Below, one piece after another: positions 22,101 to 33,163 of a stretch of 64,000 nucleotides of DNA; the stretch's first letter is position 1, and every line of letters begins with the position of its first letter. Under the pieces are notes generated by a model that did no database searches, was not told the DNA's origin, and saw only the letters and a list, made by a program, of their open reading frames with translations. The DNA is from Rhynchonema sp. JSB1_4. Taxonomy: Eukaryota > Nematoda > Chromadorea > Monhysterida > Xyalidae. The stretch lies in contig JASAMV010000977.1 in the NCBI GenBank assembly GCA_030248065.1, positions 57,627-121,626 of the forward strand, read 5' to 3'. Position numbers and translations under genes: made by a program.

Positions 22101-23165
22101 TCATCAGTTATTTCTTTCAATCACAGGCGAAACGGGAAAAACGTCTGGCTGAAATGGCAGTTGTTGCGAAAGCTTCTGACACGACGATACAAAGTGGTGA
22201 CTCGGAACAGCCGTTCGTTGGACCATTGGCACCGCCGGGACTCGTCATGTTGCCAGCAACGTTTGTTTGTTTGATGGATTGATTTCCCAGACTGTTCGAT
22301 TATGCTCATCGTTTTTTTCAACTGCCAGCAACGTTTGTTTGTTTGATGGATTGATTTTCCCAGACTGTTCGATTATGCTCATCGTTTTTTTCAACTTTGC
22401 CGGGTGTAAATGTCAGAACTTTGTGTAATTTGCACCTCTATTTACGTGTAAGTATGCTGGCGTAAAGTACCGATGGAAAAGCATTCGGGCCTCGGAAACA
22501 CTTTTTGTGTTTCTCGTCCGCTAGTGTACGTGTAAACAGTGACGATTCTTGGTACAAATTACGCCAAGCTCATGTTCTATATTTTAATGATAAAAAAGCC
22601 ATATTAACGCTCTTGTTGCAGTCGACTGCCAGCGACAGCATCCGAGCCCGATCTGGCATCACTGGCTGTTGGTTCGGGGCTCAATCCATTGCGCGAGTCA
22701 ACAACTGGCGACAAAACAGTTGAACAGCTGGATACGGGTCCAGAGAGGCGATCGCCTCGACGCGAACGGGAGCGAACACGTCGATCGCGTTCACCGATGG
22801 ACAGACGACATCGTGATCGCTCGCCACCATCGTCATACAGGAAACACCGCGATGCCGGCAGACGGTCACGCGAACGGTGAGCGCACTATTGTTGTGTGAT
22901 TGATACAGTCCACCCTCTTTGTAGTGGCTTGATCGGGACCAGTTGTTGTCGGTTAACGTAGGTAGTTGCAATGGTGAACGGCAAAACATGGGTCCAAAAT
23001 ACGGCTGATGAATATTTACCACATAGAGTACTTCACCAAAAAGATTGTGTGCTGCATGTATTTTATTTTGTTTTCCAATTCCTGTAGGATATCAAGATTT
23101 GTCATGTCTGCTTCAGATCACCATCGTCAAGAAAGAAACGTCGTCGCAGTCGGTCACGCAGCTGA
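16122..23165 (+). CDS. SFSWAP: SFSWAP (suppressor-of-white-apricot type) SR-related splicing regulator
   Basis: Nuclear pre-mRNA splicing regulator (orthologue of Drosophila su(w[a])). Fifteen exons close exactly in phase to 843 residues: 16122-16312, 17553-17740, 18362-18525, 18598-18778, 18862-19026, 19105-19279, 19321-19542, 19652-19785, 19895-20058, 20217-20503, 20600-20660, 21805-21966, 22127-22260, 22622-22876 and 23117-23165. Order of features: conserved N-terminus LLVFGYSCTIFRDDER, acidic stretch, SURP1 (IIDKTATFVAAQG...FSFLDWDHPHYHYYK), proline-rich linker, SURP2 (VVAKAAGFVAKHG...FDFL.. region), polyglutamine run, basic helix (RLERKRKAQLFLEKIMK) and a C-terminal RS domain. Introns carry a hAT MITE (17937-18342), a TTAA hairpin element (20703-21786) and a 72-bp tandem duplication. 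The intron between exons 6 and 7 is only 41 nt. Confidence 0.9.
17937..18342. mobile_element. hAT-like MITE, TAGGGTTAGAG family, in SFSWAP intron 2
   Basis: Starts TAGGGTTAGAG and ends CTCTAACCTTA. Flanked by perfect 8-bp duplications ACAATACC (17929-17936 and 18343-18350). The arms contain multiple copies of CCGACA(C/T)CCGACA separated by A-runs. The second copy (37847-38293) is in the opposite orientation. Its right TSD lies 11 bases before SFSWAP exon 3. Confidence 0.9.
20329..20360 (+). repeat. CAA/CAG polyglutamine tract in SFSWAP exon 10
   Basis: About eleven consecutive glutamine codons, mostly CAA. In frame with SFSWAP. The cysteine run on the other strand is its shadow. Confidence 0.85.
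20703..21786. mobile_element. 1.08-kb hairpin element with TTAA target duplications, copy 1 (SFSWAP intron 11)
   Basis: Nearly the whole element is one inverted repeat: it begins AGGTGCTGGTCAACAACCC and ends with the complement, GGGTTGTTGACCAGCAGCT. TTAA flanks both ends (20699-20702 and 21787-21790), the signature of piggyBac-type insertion. The central part (from TTTTAAGCATCTGTGG near 21050) closely matches copy 2 at 33164-34246. Exon 12 of SFSWAP starts only 18 bases beyond it. No transposase is encoded. Confidence 0.85.
22251..22396 (+). repeat. 72-bp tandem duplication spanning an SFSWAP 5' splice site
   Basis: The unit starting TGCCAGCAACGTTTGTTTGT (22251) is repeated from 22323 almost unchanged. 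It includes the last ten bases of exon 13 and its donor (GCAAC|GTTTGT). Reading through the first donor meets a TGA within the unit, so only the first donor keeps the frame. Confidence 0.85.
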
Positions 23166-23420
23166 GGAATTTTTGTGAAATTAGCAAAATTATAACTGCG
23201 AGATACTTATGTGCAAAGTCTTTTCTTGTTCAATCGCGATTGTAGTCTGTTGAAACGCCGGTTTTATTACTTGTTCTAATATTTTTGTTTGACGATGATC
23301 AGATTGGATAAAACATCGATTGTGTCCTTGAATCATTTAATGTTGTTGTTTATTGACATTGGTTCGCTACCAGCACAGGAGCGCAGTGCTCGTTGGTATC
23401 TGTGTCAATATGTGCACCAC

Positions 23421-26204
23421 ATGAAACAAGCCAAATGCTGGTGCTTTCAGTGCCACAGGCGCCAGTTCATGATGTATGGCTCGTCAAATGATCACGATTC
23501 TCCCCGTGCGCCTTGTGCGCTCGCTAGCGACTTATTGCTGCGCGCACAAAAGGTGACACAGTTTCGGTCATTGAATTTCGAATGTTTCTGAATAAATTTT
23601 TCAATTTTAGGAGCTTCACGAGAAGCCCGAGTGGCGGGAACGAGACATCGACGGTTTGCGATCGTTGGTGAACGACGTCAAGGATTTGCGAGCCGATACC
23701 AGTGATGCTTTTCTTGTCAGGTTGCTCATGTTTGTTTCGTTACTTTGTTATGATTTTGTGCTCGCCATATTTTCATAATGACAGTTGATCTTGAAACGAT
23801 AACTGTTGTCAACCTGGTTCAGTAGAGTTTCCCTCCTGGCCAAGGTACTTTCCCCTGCCAAGCACACAATGCTCGTGAACCTGCAACAAAGCAGGGGACG
23901 CAGACGATCGTTTTAGTGCAATGCAACTGCCATCTTGACCCTTGCCGTTTCAAGCAGTTTCCAATTCAGATTTCTGCGCGCATGCAAGTTCGACTACGAC
24001 AACGCATTCAATCTGTTGATGAACTACTACATTGTGCGCAGTCGACATGCCGAGCTATTCAACTGCACGCCCAATTCGTTGCTCTATATTCTTCGATCGC
24101 ATTACTTTTCGTTGACATCCGAGTGCGATTATCGCGGTGCGCGCGTGGTGGTCGTGAACTTGAGTGCGTTGCTATTCTGTTCTTCTTCCAAATCAGAAAG
24201 TCGTTGTGCGGCGGCAAACTCGGTGATTGCTGATTGACTCTGCTTCGCACACCTGACATTTTTTCATTGGGGATGTGAAGAAATTTACTGGTGCCGCTAA
24301 TTTCGACAAGCGAAAACTTGCGGCATCTGTAGCTTTGGATTAAGTCCTCTATAAAAGAAAAGCTGCGTGAGCAAGGCAGATCCGATCCGATCAGCAAGTT
24401 TATAACAAAATTCATTTAGTATATTATAACCCCCACAAAAAAAAAAAAAAAAAAAAATAAAAAAAAAAAAACCAAAAACAAACGTAAAACAAAAAAAAAA
24501 TAAAACAAAAAATAAAAAAAAAAAAAAAAAAAACAAAACAAAAAAAAAATATTTTCTCTCCAAATGTGTCGAAATGCGACAATCGCGCTCATTTTTTGCA
24601 GCCACTTGGTCACCAGAAGTATACAGCATGGACGAACTGCTACAGTGCGTGTTGTTGTTGTGCGAGTATCTGTCCAATCAGGAGTCAATTCAAGTCACCG
24701 GCGTCACGTTTGTCGTCGACGTAAGGGGTCGATCCATCGGCAGCGTATGGAGACGGGATGTTGCCAGAAAGTTGATTGCTTGTACGCAGGTTGGGATGCA
24801 GGATGACATCATTGTCAAAATTTTATATTTGAAGTTCACTTTGTGATCGTTGCAGAGCAGTCTGCCGCTGCGCATGAAGGCCATCCACGTCATACACGAC
24901 TCGTACATTTGGAATCCCGTGATGACGCTCATGAAGTCGCTGTTTGTGTCCGATAAAATTCGACAACGCGTGAGTGCGGATGCTGATTGATCTGCCTTGT
25001 TCGAGCATTATATTTACAAAAACATGCGTGCCCGGAGAATTGAAAACCAGTCCCCTGAGGGATTTATTGGGACAGACCTCGGCTGGGAGCAAAAAATCCC
25101 AAATGTTATGAAATGTCTCGGGAAACGCTCTTAGATATGGGCTTATTTGAAAAATCAAGGCCTAGGAGCATGTTGGGATTCAGATTATCTGGCGTTCTCC
25201 GTAAACATTATCTACCCTCATTGTAATGGCATGTTCGGCCGGGTGGGACCCGGCACCTTCGGTCACGGTCACCTCACAAAGTTGTGTGTGGTGGGTTTTA
25301 AACGATAAATAAACAGATAAATAAATCAACACATAACGTGGGCACATAACAATAAATCGGAGACCAAACTTTCGGTTACTATTTTGAGGGTTTTCCCACA
25401 AGGAGTGTCACTGCAGATAGTAGAGGTACACGGTGGTGCTTTGCAGTTGCATTTCCACGACACGTACGCGTCGCTACAGCAATACTTCGATGTCGACATT
25501 CTGCGAGACACCCTGTCACCAGGCACCAGTGGCGTCGCCATATCAACCACTCAATCATCGCGACTGGGCAGCACCGATTATTTATTAGATAATCCCATGC
25601 CACAAGCTGGCGTTGAGTTTTCACCCAGGTGGGACACCAACTTGTTTGTGTCACGTGGTTATATAAATCAATGCACATTAGTTTGCTTGCTTGTTCGGTG
25701 GCCGTCGCGTTGTACTTGTAGGATGCGTTTTGTGCTGCCTGGATGTAAACTTGACTTGATATGAAGAAACATTGAGCAGGGGTTAGTAAATGCGAGTTAC
25801 TGTTTGGTGGTGCTCGCACTTGTGCAGGTTATTTTTTGTTTTCAGATGTGTGCGTGCCCTGTTTCGTGAAACAACAAAAAAATCGAGTACGAGAAAGAAC
25901 CACAGAATTAGCTGCAGCAAGCAAGCAACAAGTTTTTTCTGCATTCAGACTGCGCGACGTAGCGCAACCCGAGTCTGAGCCGGGCACACAGCAAAGTGCA
26001 GCGCAGCAGACGGTCGACGCTCTTCTCGCCGCAGAACCGTACTTTGAACGACAACGCCAGTTTGGTTTTGTGGGCAGTCGTTTGTATGAAACATCATGTT
26101 CCACGCACATCACACCGCAAGTGACCGTCATCGACAACAAACCGGCCGGTTGTCATCTGCTGTTCAGTCAATACAAGAAATTCTGCATTGATTCGTTGAA
26201 TTAG
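23421..26204 (+). CDS. CRAL-TRIO domain lipid-transfer protein (alpha-tocopherol transfer protein / clavesin type)
   Basis: Sec14-like proteins that carry a hydrophobic ligand or phosphoinositide between membranes; the ligand here is unknown. Exons 23421-23552, 23611-23720, 23970-24163, 24602-24789, 24856-24969, 25417-25654 and 25846-26204 join in frame. CRAL-TRIO N-terminal helices: ELHEKPEWRERDIDGLR then FLRACKFDYDNAFNLLMNYY. Lipid-binding domain: VYSMDELLQ, VTFVVDVRG, LPLRMKAIHVIHDSY, then HFHDTYASLQQYFDVDIL. The exon 6 to 7 junction is the least certain: a donor at 25629 would instead lead to a stop at 25978. I prefer 25654 because the longer frame ends in EPYFERQRQFGFV, like the tails of this family. 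The ATG could also be 23295, in the same frame. Intron 3 holds an A-rich tract. Confidence 0.75.
24436..24549. repeat. A-rich low-complexity tract in a CRAL-TRIO intron
   Basis: About 110 bases, almost all A with scattered C and T, just upstream of the acceptor at 24601. Could be the tail of a retroposed sequence, but no body or target duplication is visible. The phenylalanine-rich minus frames are its translation. Confidence 0.7.
25010..25345 (+). repeat. Possible SINE/LINE 3' fragment in a CRAL-TRIO intron
   Basis: A non-coding block with GGCCGGGTGGGACCCGGCACC hairpin and a 3' tail of ATAAATAAACAGATAAATAAATC, a pattern common in short retroposons. No second copy occurs in this window, so this rests on texture alone. 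Confidence 0.25.
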
Positions 26205-28228
26205 TGCAGTTTGTCTGCTGTTTTCCATTCTTGGTCATCAATCTGAAGTTTTACGCACAGCTGATGTGCGCGTGCAGTCACATTGGATATGCTTGTGCGC
26301 GTGAATTTTTTGTGCGCACGAATACGCTTGTAAAAAATAATTACAACTATTATGCGCGTACACCCGCACAGCACGTCCTACTTTTTTGTTCAACTGGCAT
26401 TATGATTTTCCGGTCAGTGTGCCTTCCGGTGATATACATCTGCTAGCTGTATTTTCTCACTGCTTTATCAGGGAATTGCAGTTTTTGTAGTTTGTGGTAT
26501 TTTAAATTTCTGCTCACTTTTTACCAATCAAAGTCTCTATTCATCTTTTCTTCAAATATTGCGCCGCGGTAGTGCAATTTTATCCATCGGTCGCTGTTTA
26601 TATAAAGATGAGGTATTTTAACCGAGGTGTACGTACCTTTTGTTGATGTGATGCCTTTTGTTAGTACTTACTTTTCATTATTATGCATAATCATACGTAG
26701 CACTCAACGTGAAGTGCTTAGTTGCACAGCATTCAGGCGACACATGTGCACACTCAACGCCTCCAGAATGACCAAACCAAACCTGTTTTTTTCATTTACC
26801 AGTTAACCTTGTATTTGCGTGCGTGCATGCTGTGCTTTGGCGTGCCTGCCATCAATTGTAATGCGTGAACGTTGCTCTGAAGCAAATTGAAACATCAGCC
26901 AGTCGTTCTAGCGTTGGTCATTTTCATTTGTCTGCTAAAACAAGATGTCTGTTGAGTTGATCTGACCAGCGAGTGTTTCATCACGTGATGTATTTATCGA
27001 TGCCAAGCTCCGAACGTATCTCGCATTGCCAACCAAGCACCGGCCCCCATAACTGTGTTCGGCTAGTTACCAACAGCTGCACCTACGCACACCTGCACGC
27101 ACAACTTCTGTGATGGGAAGCGAGTTTTCGTCGTGCAAAAAGTTCAACAATGTTGTATTTCTGTATACATGCAGATTTCAACCGTGGAAAGTTGTACATG
27201 TGGTTGCTTATTGTGTTTTTTTATCATGCACAGATCTGTATCTTGTCTGGTAACTTATCGTTCATGATATCTTTATTATTATTATCATATATATTTATTC
27301 GTGAAAAGCTTCGGTTTTTTCAGTTATAGGTTCTGTGAAATCTTTCGATTTTCGCACTGGGTCAACTTTAAAAATCTCATGTTTTTGCGTTCAACCTCGG
27401 TGTTTTTTTTCGAAATTATCTGCACTCGGTGTCGCTGTATGAATTATTGCGCCCTGTTTACTGCCTAGTTTTTAGGTACAGGCACCCGCGCATTCCAGAT
27501 TTGTTTTTATTCTGTCTGAATTTATTTCCACAAGAATCTGAATTATCGCAAATAAATCCAATGATTTCGTGGGCGATTATGATCAATATTGCGATTTGAT
27601 TCGACGTTACAATAAAGTCGTCGAGCTGTATCCTGGACAGACATGCAGCTTATTGCAAAGAGGTAATTATGATTGATGGTTCTTCTCGATTGGGAACTTG
27701 TTTTTTTATACAATCAGCAATAAGATTGGCCTGATAACGTCCGTATTTCACCTCGCTCTTGCCCTGTGTTTCGGTCGTTTCCGTTTTGTTTACCTTCGAT
27801 CGAGTTGGAGAACGTCTTGCTTGCACTAGTATGTGCTTATTCTACATGTCACCGTTGTGTTTACTGTCTTATCAGTAGCTTCCAACGGCCGCCAACACTC
27901 GTTATTCTGCTTGGGCCATTATTGTCGCGCTTTTCCTGTTGCGTTTGTCTCTATTTTCGCATTGCTCATTGCGTGGGCGTACGTTTTGCTGTTGAGCAAA
28001 TCACAAACATCCGCTGCTTCGTTGGAAGCACTCCTTCCAACCGTTCATGTGTTTTATGTCTATGGTCTGTCCTTAGTGCACATCCTTTTACAGACACATC
28101 ACAGTCCGTTTATAGCCTTCCGTTTATATCCCGTGCACCTGTTTGTGCCTTGGTCAGCAACAACAGCGTGAGGTCTCGGTGGTGGTGGTGGGATTTGCAA
28201 ACTCGTAACGAACAACAAATCGCGGTAA
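26205..28228. other. Long intergenic region, no firm gene
   Basis: About 2 kb between the CRAL-TRIO stop and the zinc-transporter start. It has a TTATTATTATTATCATATATATTTATT stretch near 27275. An exon-like stretch at about 27556-27660 (ATTATCGCAAATAAATCC... ending CAAAGAG|GTAATT) is open and codes NDFVGDYDQYCDLIRRYNK, but has no start or partner. One TGATGTTTCA copy (minus strand) lies at 26888-26897. Could hold 5' untranslated exons of the transporter. Confidence 0.4.
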
Positions 28229-31200
28229 ATGACCAGGAGTAAACGGTGCGTTGTGTCCTTGCTTGCGCTAGCGCTGCAGCGTCCTGTCTAATGTTACGGT
28301 GTTGGTTCTGGTTGTTTCAGTTCGAGATCAGGATGTTCATTTACCATAGCTGTGCAAACAAAAGCGGGCTTTCTGTTTTACTTTCATTATTCGTCGCGTT
28401 CTAAAAGGCATTTCAGGTGTTCAGATTCATATCAAATACCATACCTTAATCTTATCGATCTATAGTGTTTGCAATTGCAGAATCGCGTACCAGCCGGTCC
28501 CGACGCACGTGGCTTCGCAGCACGATTACAGCAGCAGCAACGGTCACGTGCCACATTCATCCAGCACAACGCATCATCATTTCGAACTGAATCACATGAT
28601 GTTGCAAGGCTCGGAGCACGATGACGGCGGACACGACGGTCCGTACTACTTTGAGGACCATACTGTCGGCGTGTCGGATCGTACCGATCTCATCCCGACA
28701 TCCGACACGGGTGCGACACTGCAGCCGTCTTCGTCCAGTGGCAGTCACGGTCACGACACTTCCACATCGAGTCCGTCACACGACGACAACGACTCGGTGT
28801 TCGATCAGGCACGCAAATTCGCCAAACACTGTCACGTGCAGATCAAGCCGCCGGTCGATCACAATGCCGAACGAACGTTGATGGTCATCAGTGTGCTCAC
28901 GCTCGGATTTATGATCGGAGAGTTCACTGGTTGGTTGACCACTTTGGGATTGTGTTTTGGTGAACACTCTGCACCACATGTCGGCCTCTATCTCCGTTTA
29001 TGATGATGGCCTGTTATGCCCTCACGCTGCTGTGTGAATGTTCAGGTTGCCGTCAACGCAAGCTTCCGCAAAAGTTGCGCTCCAAAAAAACGGTAGGTTT
29101 CCGAATAGAAGCCTGAGTCGAATTGATATCGACTATTACGCTTAGCCCACCTGAGAGTGAAATCGTTCTTTTTAGTAGTTCTTGTAAAACATCACTGTTT
29201 TTGTTGCGATTGCGCCCGCCGCACTGGTGCAATTTTCTTCGAAAATTCTGTGACGGATCGGACCTGGAACACACAAACAAATCAGATCAATCTTGACCAA
29301 AACCAAGGCTGCCGACGAACCGATCCAGTTTCGTGCACGTATAGTCCAGCCACGAACTCATGAGACGACTTATTTTGAAGTTGACTTGAACGGATCCAAT
29401 AATGTTCCGGTTCCACGTATTTCGGAAATGAAAGAAAGAGAAATGCATGTATTTTTTTAAAAACACGCTCTCCACCTCGGTGCGTAAATTCCCACTACCA
29501 ATACATTTGTGTGTTGACGATATGACTGTCGGACGTAAGCACGCAACAAGTTGAGGCAGCTAGCTGGAACGCCCCCCCACCTTCCGGTGACCCGTGTAGG
29601 CGGCAGCATTACTGCAACTGACGAAGCAAGCTTTAAAAAAGACGGTCTCATGAGCTGGTGGCTGGACTAACAGTATTTCAAGCGTACCGCGTCAGCGCGG
29701 AGCCTCATTGGCAAAGACTTTTACACGAACCCGCAACGTTCCACTGCTGCTGTTATACCGCTCGTAAAACATCAGCGTTTTGTCTGCGTATTTAATTTAA
29801 GCCCACGTGCCCGCAGGAGTTGGAGGTGATTCAACACTGCACAAACACAAAATCAATGAATTCGAAAAATAAAGTTCCATTTTCAAGTCATGTGTGCCGT
29901 GCGTGAACCACCGAGCATGAAAAGTGCAAAAACAAATACCAGACAATTGGCAACACCGCATAGAAAATACTGATGCTTCACAGGCAGTCCTTATGCGGCG
30001 TACCAGTGCGTAGTAGCGAGAAACTCGATGGTGATATTGTTTACACTTGGTTCGACCTTGGGTGCACTTTCGGGTGCTGCTTTTGGTCGTATCAGGCGAG
30101 ATATTTTTGCACGTGTCCGTTCCGTCTCTGAGTGAGCGGGCGTGGTTCAAGCAGTGGTAGTTGGGTGGGGGTACCCCCTGTTATGGTAAATCGGCCGGTG
30201 GTATGGGAAATTTTTCACTTTTGGAACAAGCACCCCTAAGAAATGACTTCTTCACCCTGTTGCAGTAGTTGGCATAGTTGTAGTAGCCAAGGTCGAGTAG
30301 GGTGTCGACTGGGTGCTCGACGCGGGAACGAGGCGTCGACTTAGTCGTTCCCGATTCCGAAAACCCGATGACTTGCGCGGTCGGCATCTCCAGTCTGTAC
30401 GACGGACGTGGACGTCCGGACGTTGGAGATTGTTCGCCGAATTTGGTGTGCACGGTGGCACACGCAGGTAGACCTCGGGCAGGTTCGGCGTTTGTACCCC
30501 AGACTTCTTCACCCCGACAAGTACCAAAACTGACCATTTTTCGCCTAAAAACGTCAAAAATGGTTTGCTGCTGTAAGAAAACCATGTTTTACGCACTTTT
30601 AGACCAATTTTTTGCACCTTTATTGAGAAGGTTTTTCAGAAACCCCACCCTCGGGTATGTGAAATTTTTGAATTTTTGGAGAAACCCCCCTGGTGTGGCA
30701 AATTTTTAAGTTTTGGGGTATGTATGGGAAATTTCCCGAAAATTGGGCTGAGTATGGGAAAATTTCGATTTCTCAGCGACACCACTGGGTTCAAGTCATG
30801 TGCAAGTAGGAGCGTTCGCAATATACGTAAATCGCCCTAGTCATCCTCGATTCAAGGTTTCCACATTTGTGCAGGTGGCTACCTTGCGCACAGTCTGGCG
30901 GTGATGACGGATGCCGGTCATCTGCTGTCGGATCTGTTCAGTTTCCTCATATCGTTGACGGCCATATGGATCGGTCGCTGGCCGGCCACTCGCAAATTGT
31001 CATTCGGATTCCATCGAGCTGGTTAGAATGGCTGGATCTGGGTTGATTTGAGTTTTCGCTGATTTAGTTTTCATGTTCGAATGAGCGCTTGAATCCGTTT
31101 TGATTGACCTTGAAAATGAGAAGGTGGATCGTGACAATAAAATGCAGACATTCTAATAATGAGTTGAGTTTTCCAGATTGCCTGTGGTAATTGCAGAAGT

Positions 31201-32939
31201 GCTGGGCGCGGTGTTGAGCATTGTGATCATCTGGATCATCACTGGCATCCTTGTGTACATGGCAATTCGTCGATGTATGGCCATCGATTCGTTCGAAGTG
31301 CACGGCTCGACGATGGCAATCACGGCCGGCGCTGCCGTCGTATTTAATATTATGTGAGTCCGCTCGTGCTCGGTCGCTCTCAACGGGTCTCAATTAGTGA
31401 CTGCAATATTCCGCAACAAGACCCAGAACCTTTTTCCGATGATTGCAGCGTGTAACCTTGATCTGTAGGAAGATTGTAATGATTTGCCCCCGCACATTAT
31501 TCCAGCATGGGTCTGGTGCTACACTTTGGTGGTGCGGCGCATCATCACGGCCATTCGCATGGTGCTAGTAGTCGATCGTCGTCATCACACACGCACAGCC
31601 ACAATAACTCGCAATTAAGCACGGTCGATGAAACATCACCCGAACGACCGATGAGTCCACCGGAGTCGAGTGCGGCCGGCAACATTCGGAATGCGCTCAC
31701 AATGAATTTGACGCCGTATCCCGGTGAAGAGGTGAACAAGCCATCATTGCAAGTTATGCTGCTGTGGAACACCAAATGAAATGGGTGTTTTCCCCTGAAC
31801 ATGCCAATTGTTTCCATTCAAGTACATTATCGTCTGTCTGCCGCGCAGACTTACCACACGCGACGTCAGCGCAACATCAACGTGCGAGCTGCGTTTGTGC
31901 ACGTGCTCGGTGATCTGCTGCAAAGTGTCGGCGTGCTGATCGCTGCGTTGGTCGTATGTATCAAGGTTGTCGTCGTTGTTATTGATTGACATTTGTTCGG
32001 TATATTCGTTTTGTAATTCGTGTGTTCAGCCCGAGTACAAACTGGTCGATCCGATTTGTACATTTGTGTTCTCGATATTGGTGCTGATGACGACGATGAC
32101 CGTGATGCGTGACGCAGTCCTTGTCCTCATGGAAGGTTGGCACTGGCTCTGGTGCTTGTTTTCTAGAAAAGTTTCTGTTGGTCGTTTTTATTTTATAATT
32201 TTATTTCCCAACCTGCAGCGACGCCGCGCGACGTCGAGTACAGCGCTGTGTACAAGGACTTGATCTCAATCAATGGTGTGCGCGCGGTGCACAATCTGCA
32301 CATGTGGTCATTGACCATGGACAAGGCAGCGCTCGCCGTTCATCTAGCTATCGGTCGGTCACTCGCTAGTGTTGTTGACAGTTGCCTGGCTTTGTTGGTT
32401 CTTGGTTGGTTGGTTTATTGCTCTCAGTGACGCATAAAACCATGCACGTAAATTAGTGATAGAAGCACAGTTACAAGATCGGGTGGGACAATTACGGAAA
32501 TGAAAAAGGACAATGTCCTGATGTCCGTGATCTTTCTCTCTCCTTGGTTCTTGGTCGTAGCGTATAATGTGTGGGTCTGACAGAAAGGGAGTATTGCCTT
32601 GAAAAAGTTAGCGAATTCGTCGCAGGAATTGTTGAAGTTAGTAACAAGTAACTAGCTGCCGACACTTTACATGCAGCAAGGTTGTTCGGGTGTCCCTAGT
32701 CTGTGTAACATCTGCGCCCTTTTCAGCAAAATGTCAGCTCCATTAGTTGATTGCAGGAATGTGCGATATTTTCATGTTGATACATTGCAGATTCTACGAG
32801 TGATCCATTGAAAGTGATGTTGATTGCCAATCAGATAATGCGTCGCAAGTACAATCTGTCATTCACAACCGTGCAAGTGGAACCGTACGACGAACTATTG
32901 ATGTCAAACTGTAAAGAATGTATTGGACCAACGACTTAG
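28229..32939 (+). CDS. Zinc transporter, cation diffusion facilitator (SLC30A2/3/8 group)
   Basis: Exports cytosolic zinc into vesicles or out of the cell by proton exchange. Nine exons close in phase to 507 residues: 28229-28245, 28481-28929, 30875-31021, 31197-31353, 31506-31752, 31849-31965, 32030-32135, 32219-32353 and 32791-32939. The first exon is only 17 nt (MTRSK) and was chosen because it is the sole upstream ATG whose phase and donor fit. Features: long acidic His/Ser-rich N-terminus, six transmembrane segments, both zinc-site motifs (MTDAGHLLSD in TM2, VHVLGDLLQS in TM5), a His-rich cytosolic loop (HHHGHSHG...HTHSH) between TM4 and TM5, LMEGTP-type junction (LMEG|ATPRDVEY) and the C-terminal metallochaperone-like fold (VRAVHNLHMWSLT). 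Intron 2 (1.9 kb) carries a hAT MITE. The His loop exon contains a TGATGTTTCA copy on the minus strand. Confidence 0.9.
30152..30787. mobile_element. hAT-like MITE (CAGTGGT terminus) in zinc-transporter intron 2
   Basis: Starts CAGTGGTAG and ends CACCACTG, with perfect 8-bp duplications GGTTCAAG on both sides (30144-30151 and 30788-30795). Internal GTATGGGAAATTT and related units repeat near both ends. Three open frames of 120-135 codons inside have no recognisable domain and are treated as non-coding. Confidence 0.8.
32407..32557 (+). repeat. Dispersed repeat, short deleted copy
   Basis: Matches the ends of the sequence at 36183-36672: TTTATTGCTCTCAGTGACGC to GGAAATGAAAAA, then jumps to TCCTGATGTCCGTGATCTTTCTCTCTC. 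About 330 internal bases present in the other copy are missing. Located in the last zinc-transporter intron. Confidence 0.75.
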
Positions 32940-33163
32940 TCTTCCGCTGACGGTTCTTAGGGCGGCCTGACGTAAAAGTAGTTGATTAGAAATTAGGATT
33001 TTTTGCGTGTGAAGTGATAAAATTTCATATTTCCTAGTTTCACAGCAAATAGAAAGCTGGAAATATTTCCTTCGCCTTCGTACACGACTTTTGAAACTAG
33101 AAGATAGGAAACATTTCCTACTTCCTTTTTCCTACTTTTACGTAACGGTAACGCCGCCCTTAA

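Noticed and set aside
24297..24688. Phenylalanine-rich minus frames resembling membrane segments
   Set aside because: Produced by the A-rich tract at 24436-24549.
27556..27665. Exon-like stretch ending in a GTAATT donor
   Set aside because: No start codon, no phase-matched partner; kept only as a note in the intergenic entry.
30181..30709. Frames of 121-135 codons on both strands
   Set aside because: Contained in a MITE with perfect 8-bp TSD, with no recognisable domain.
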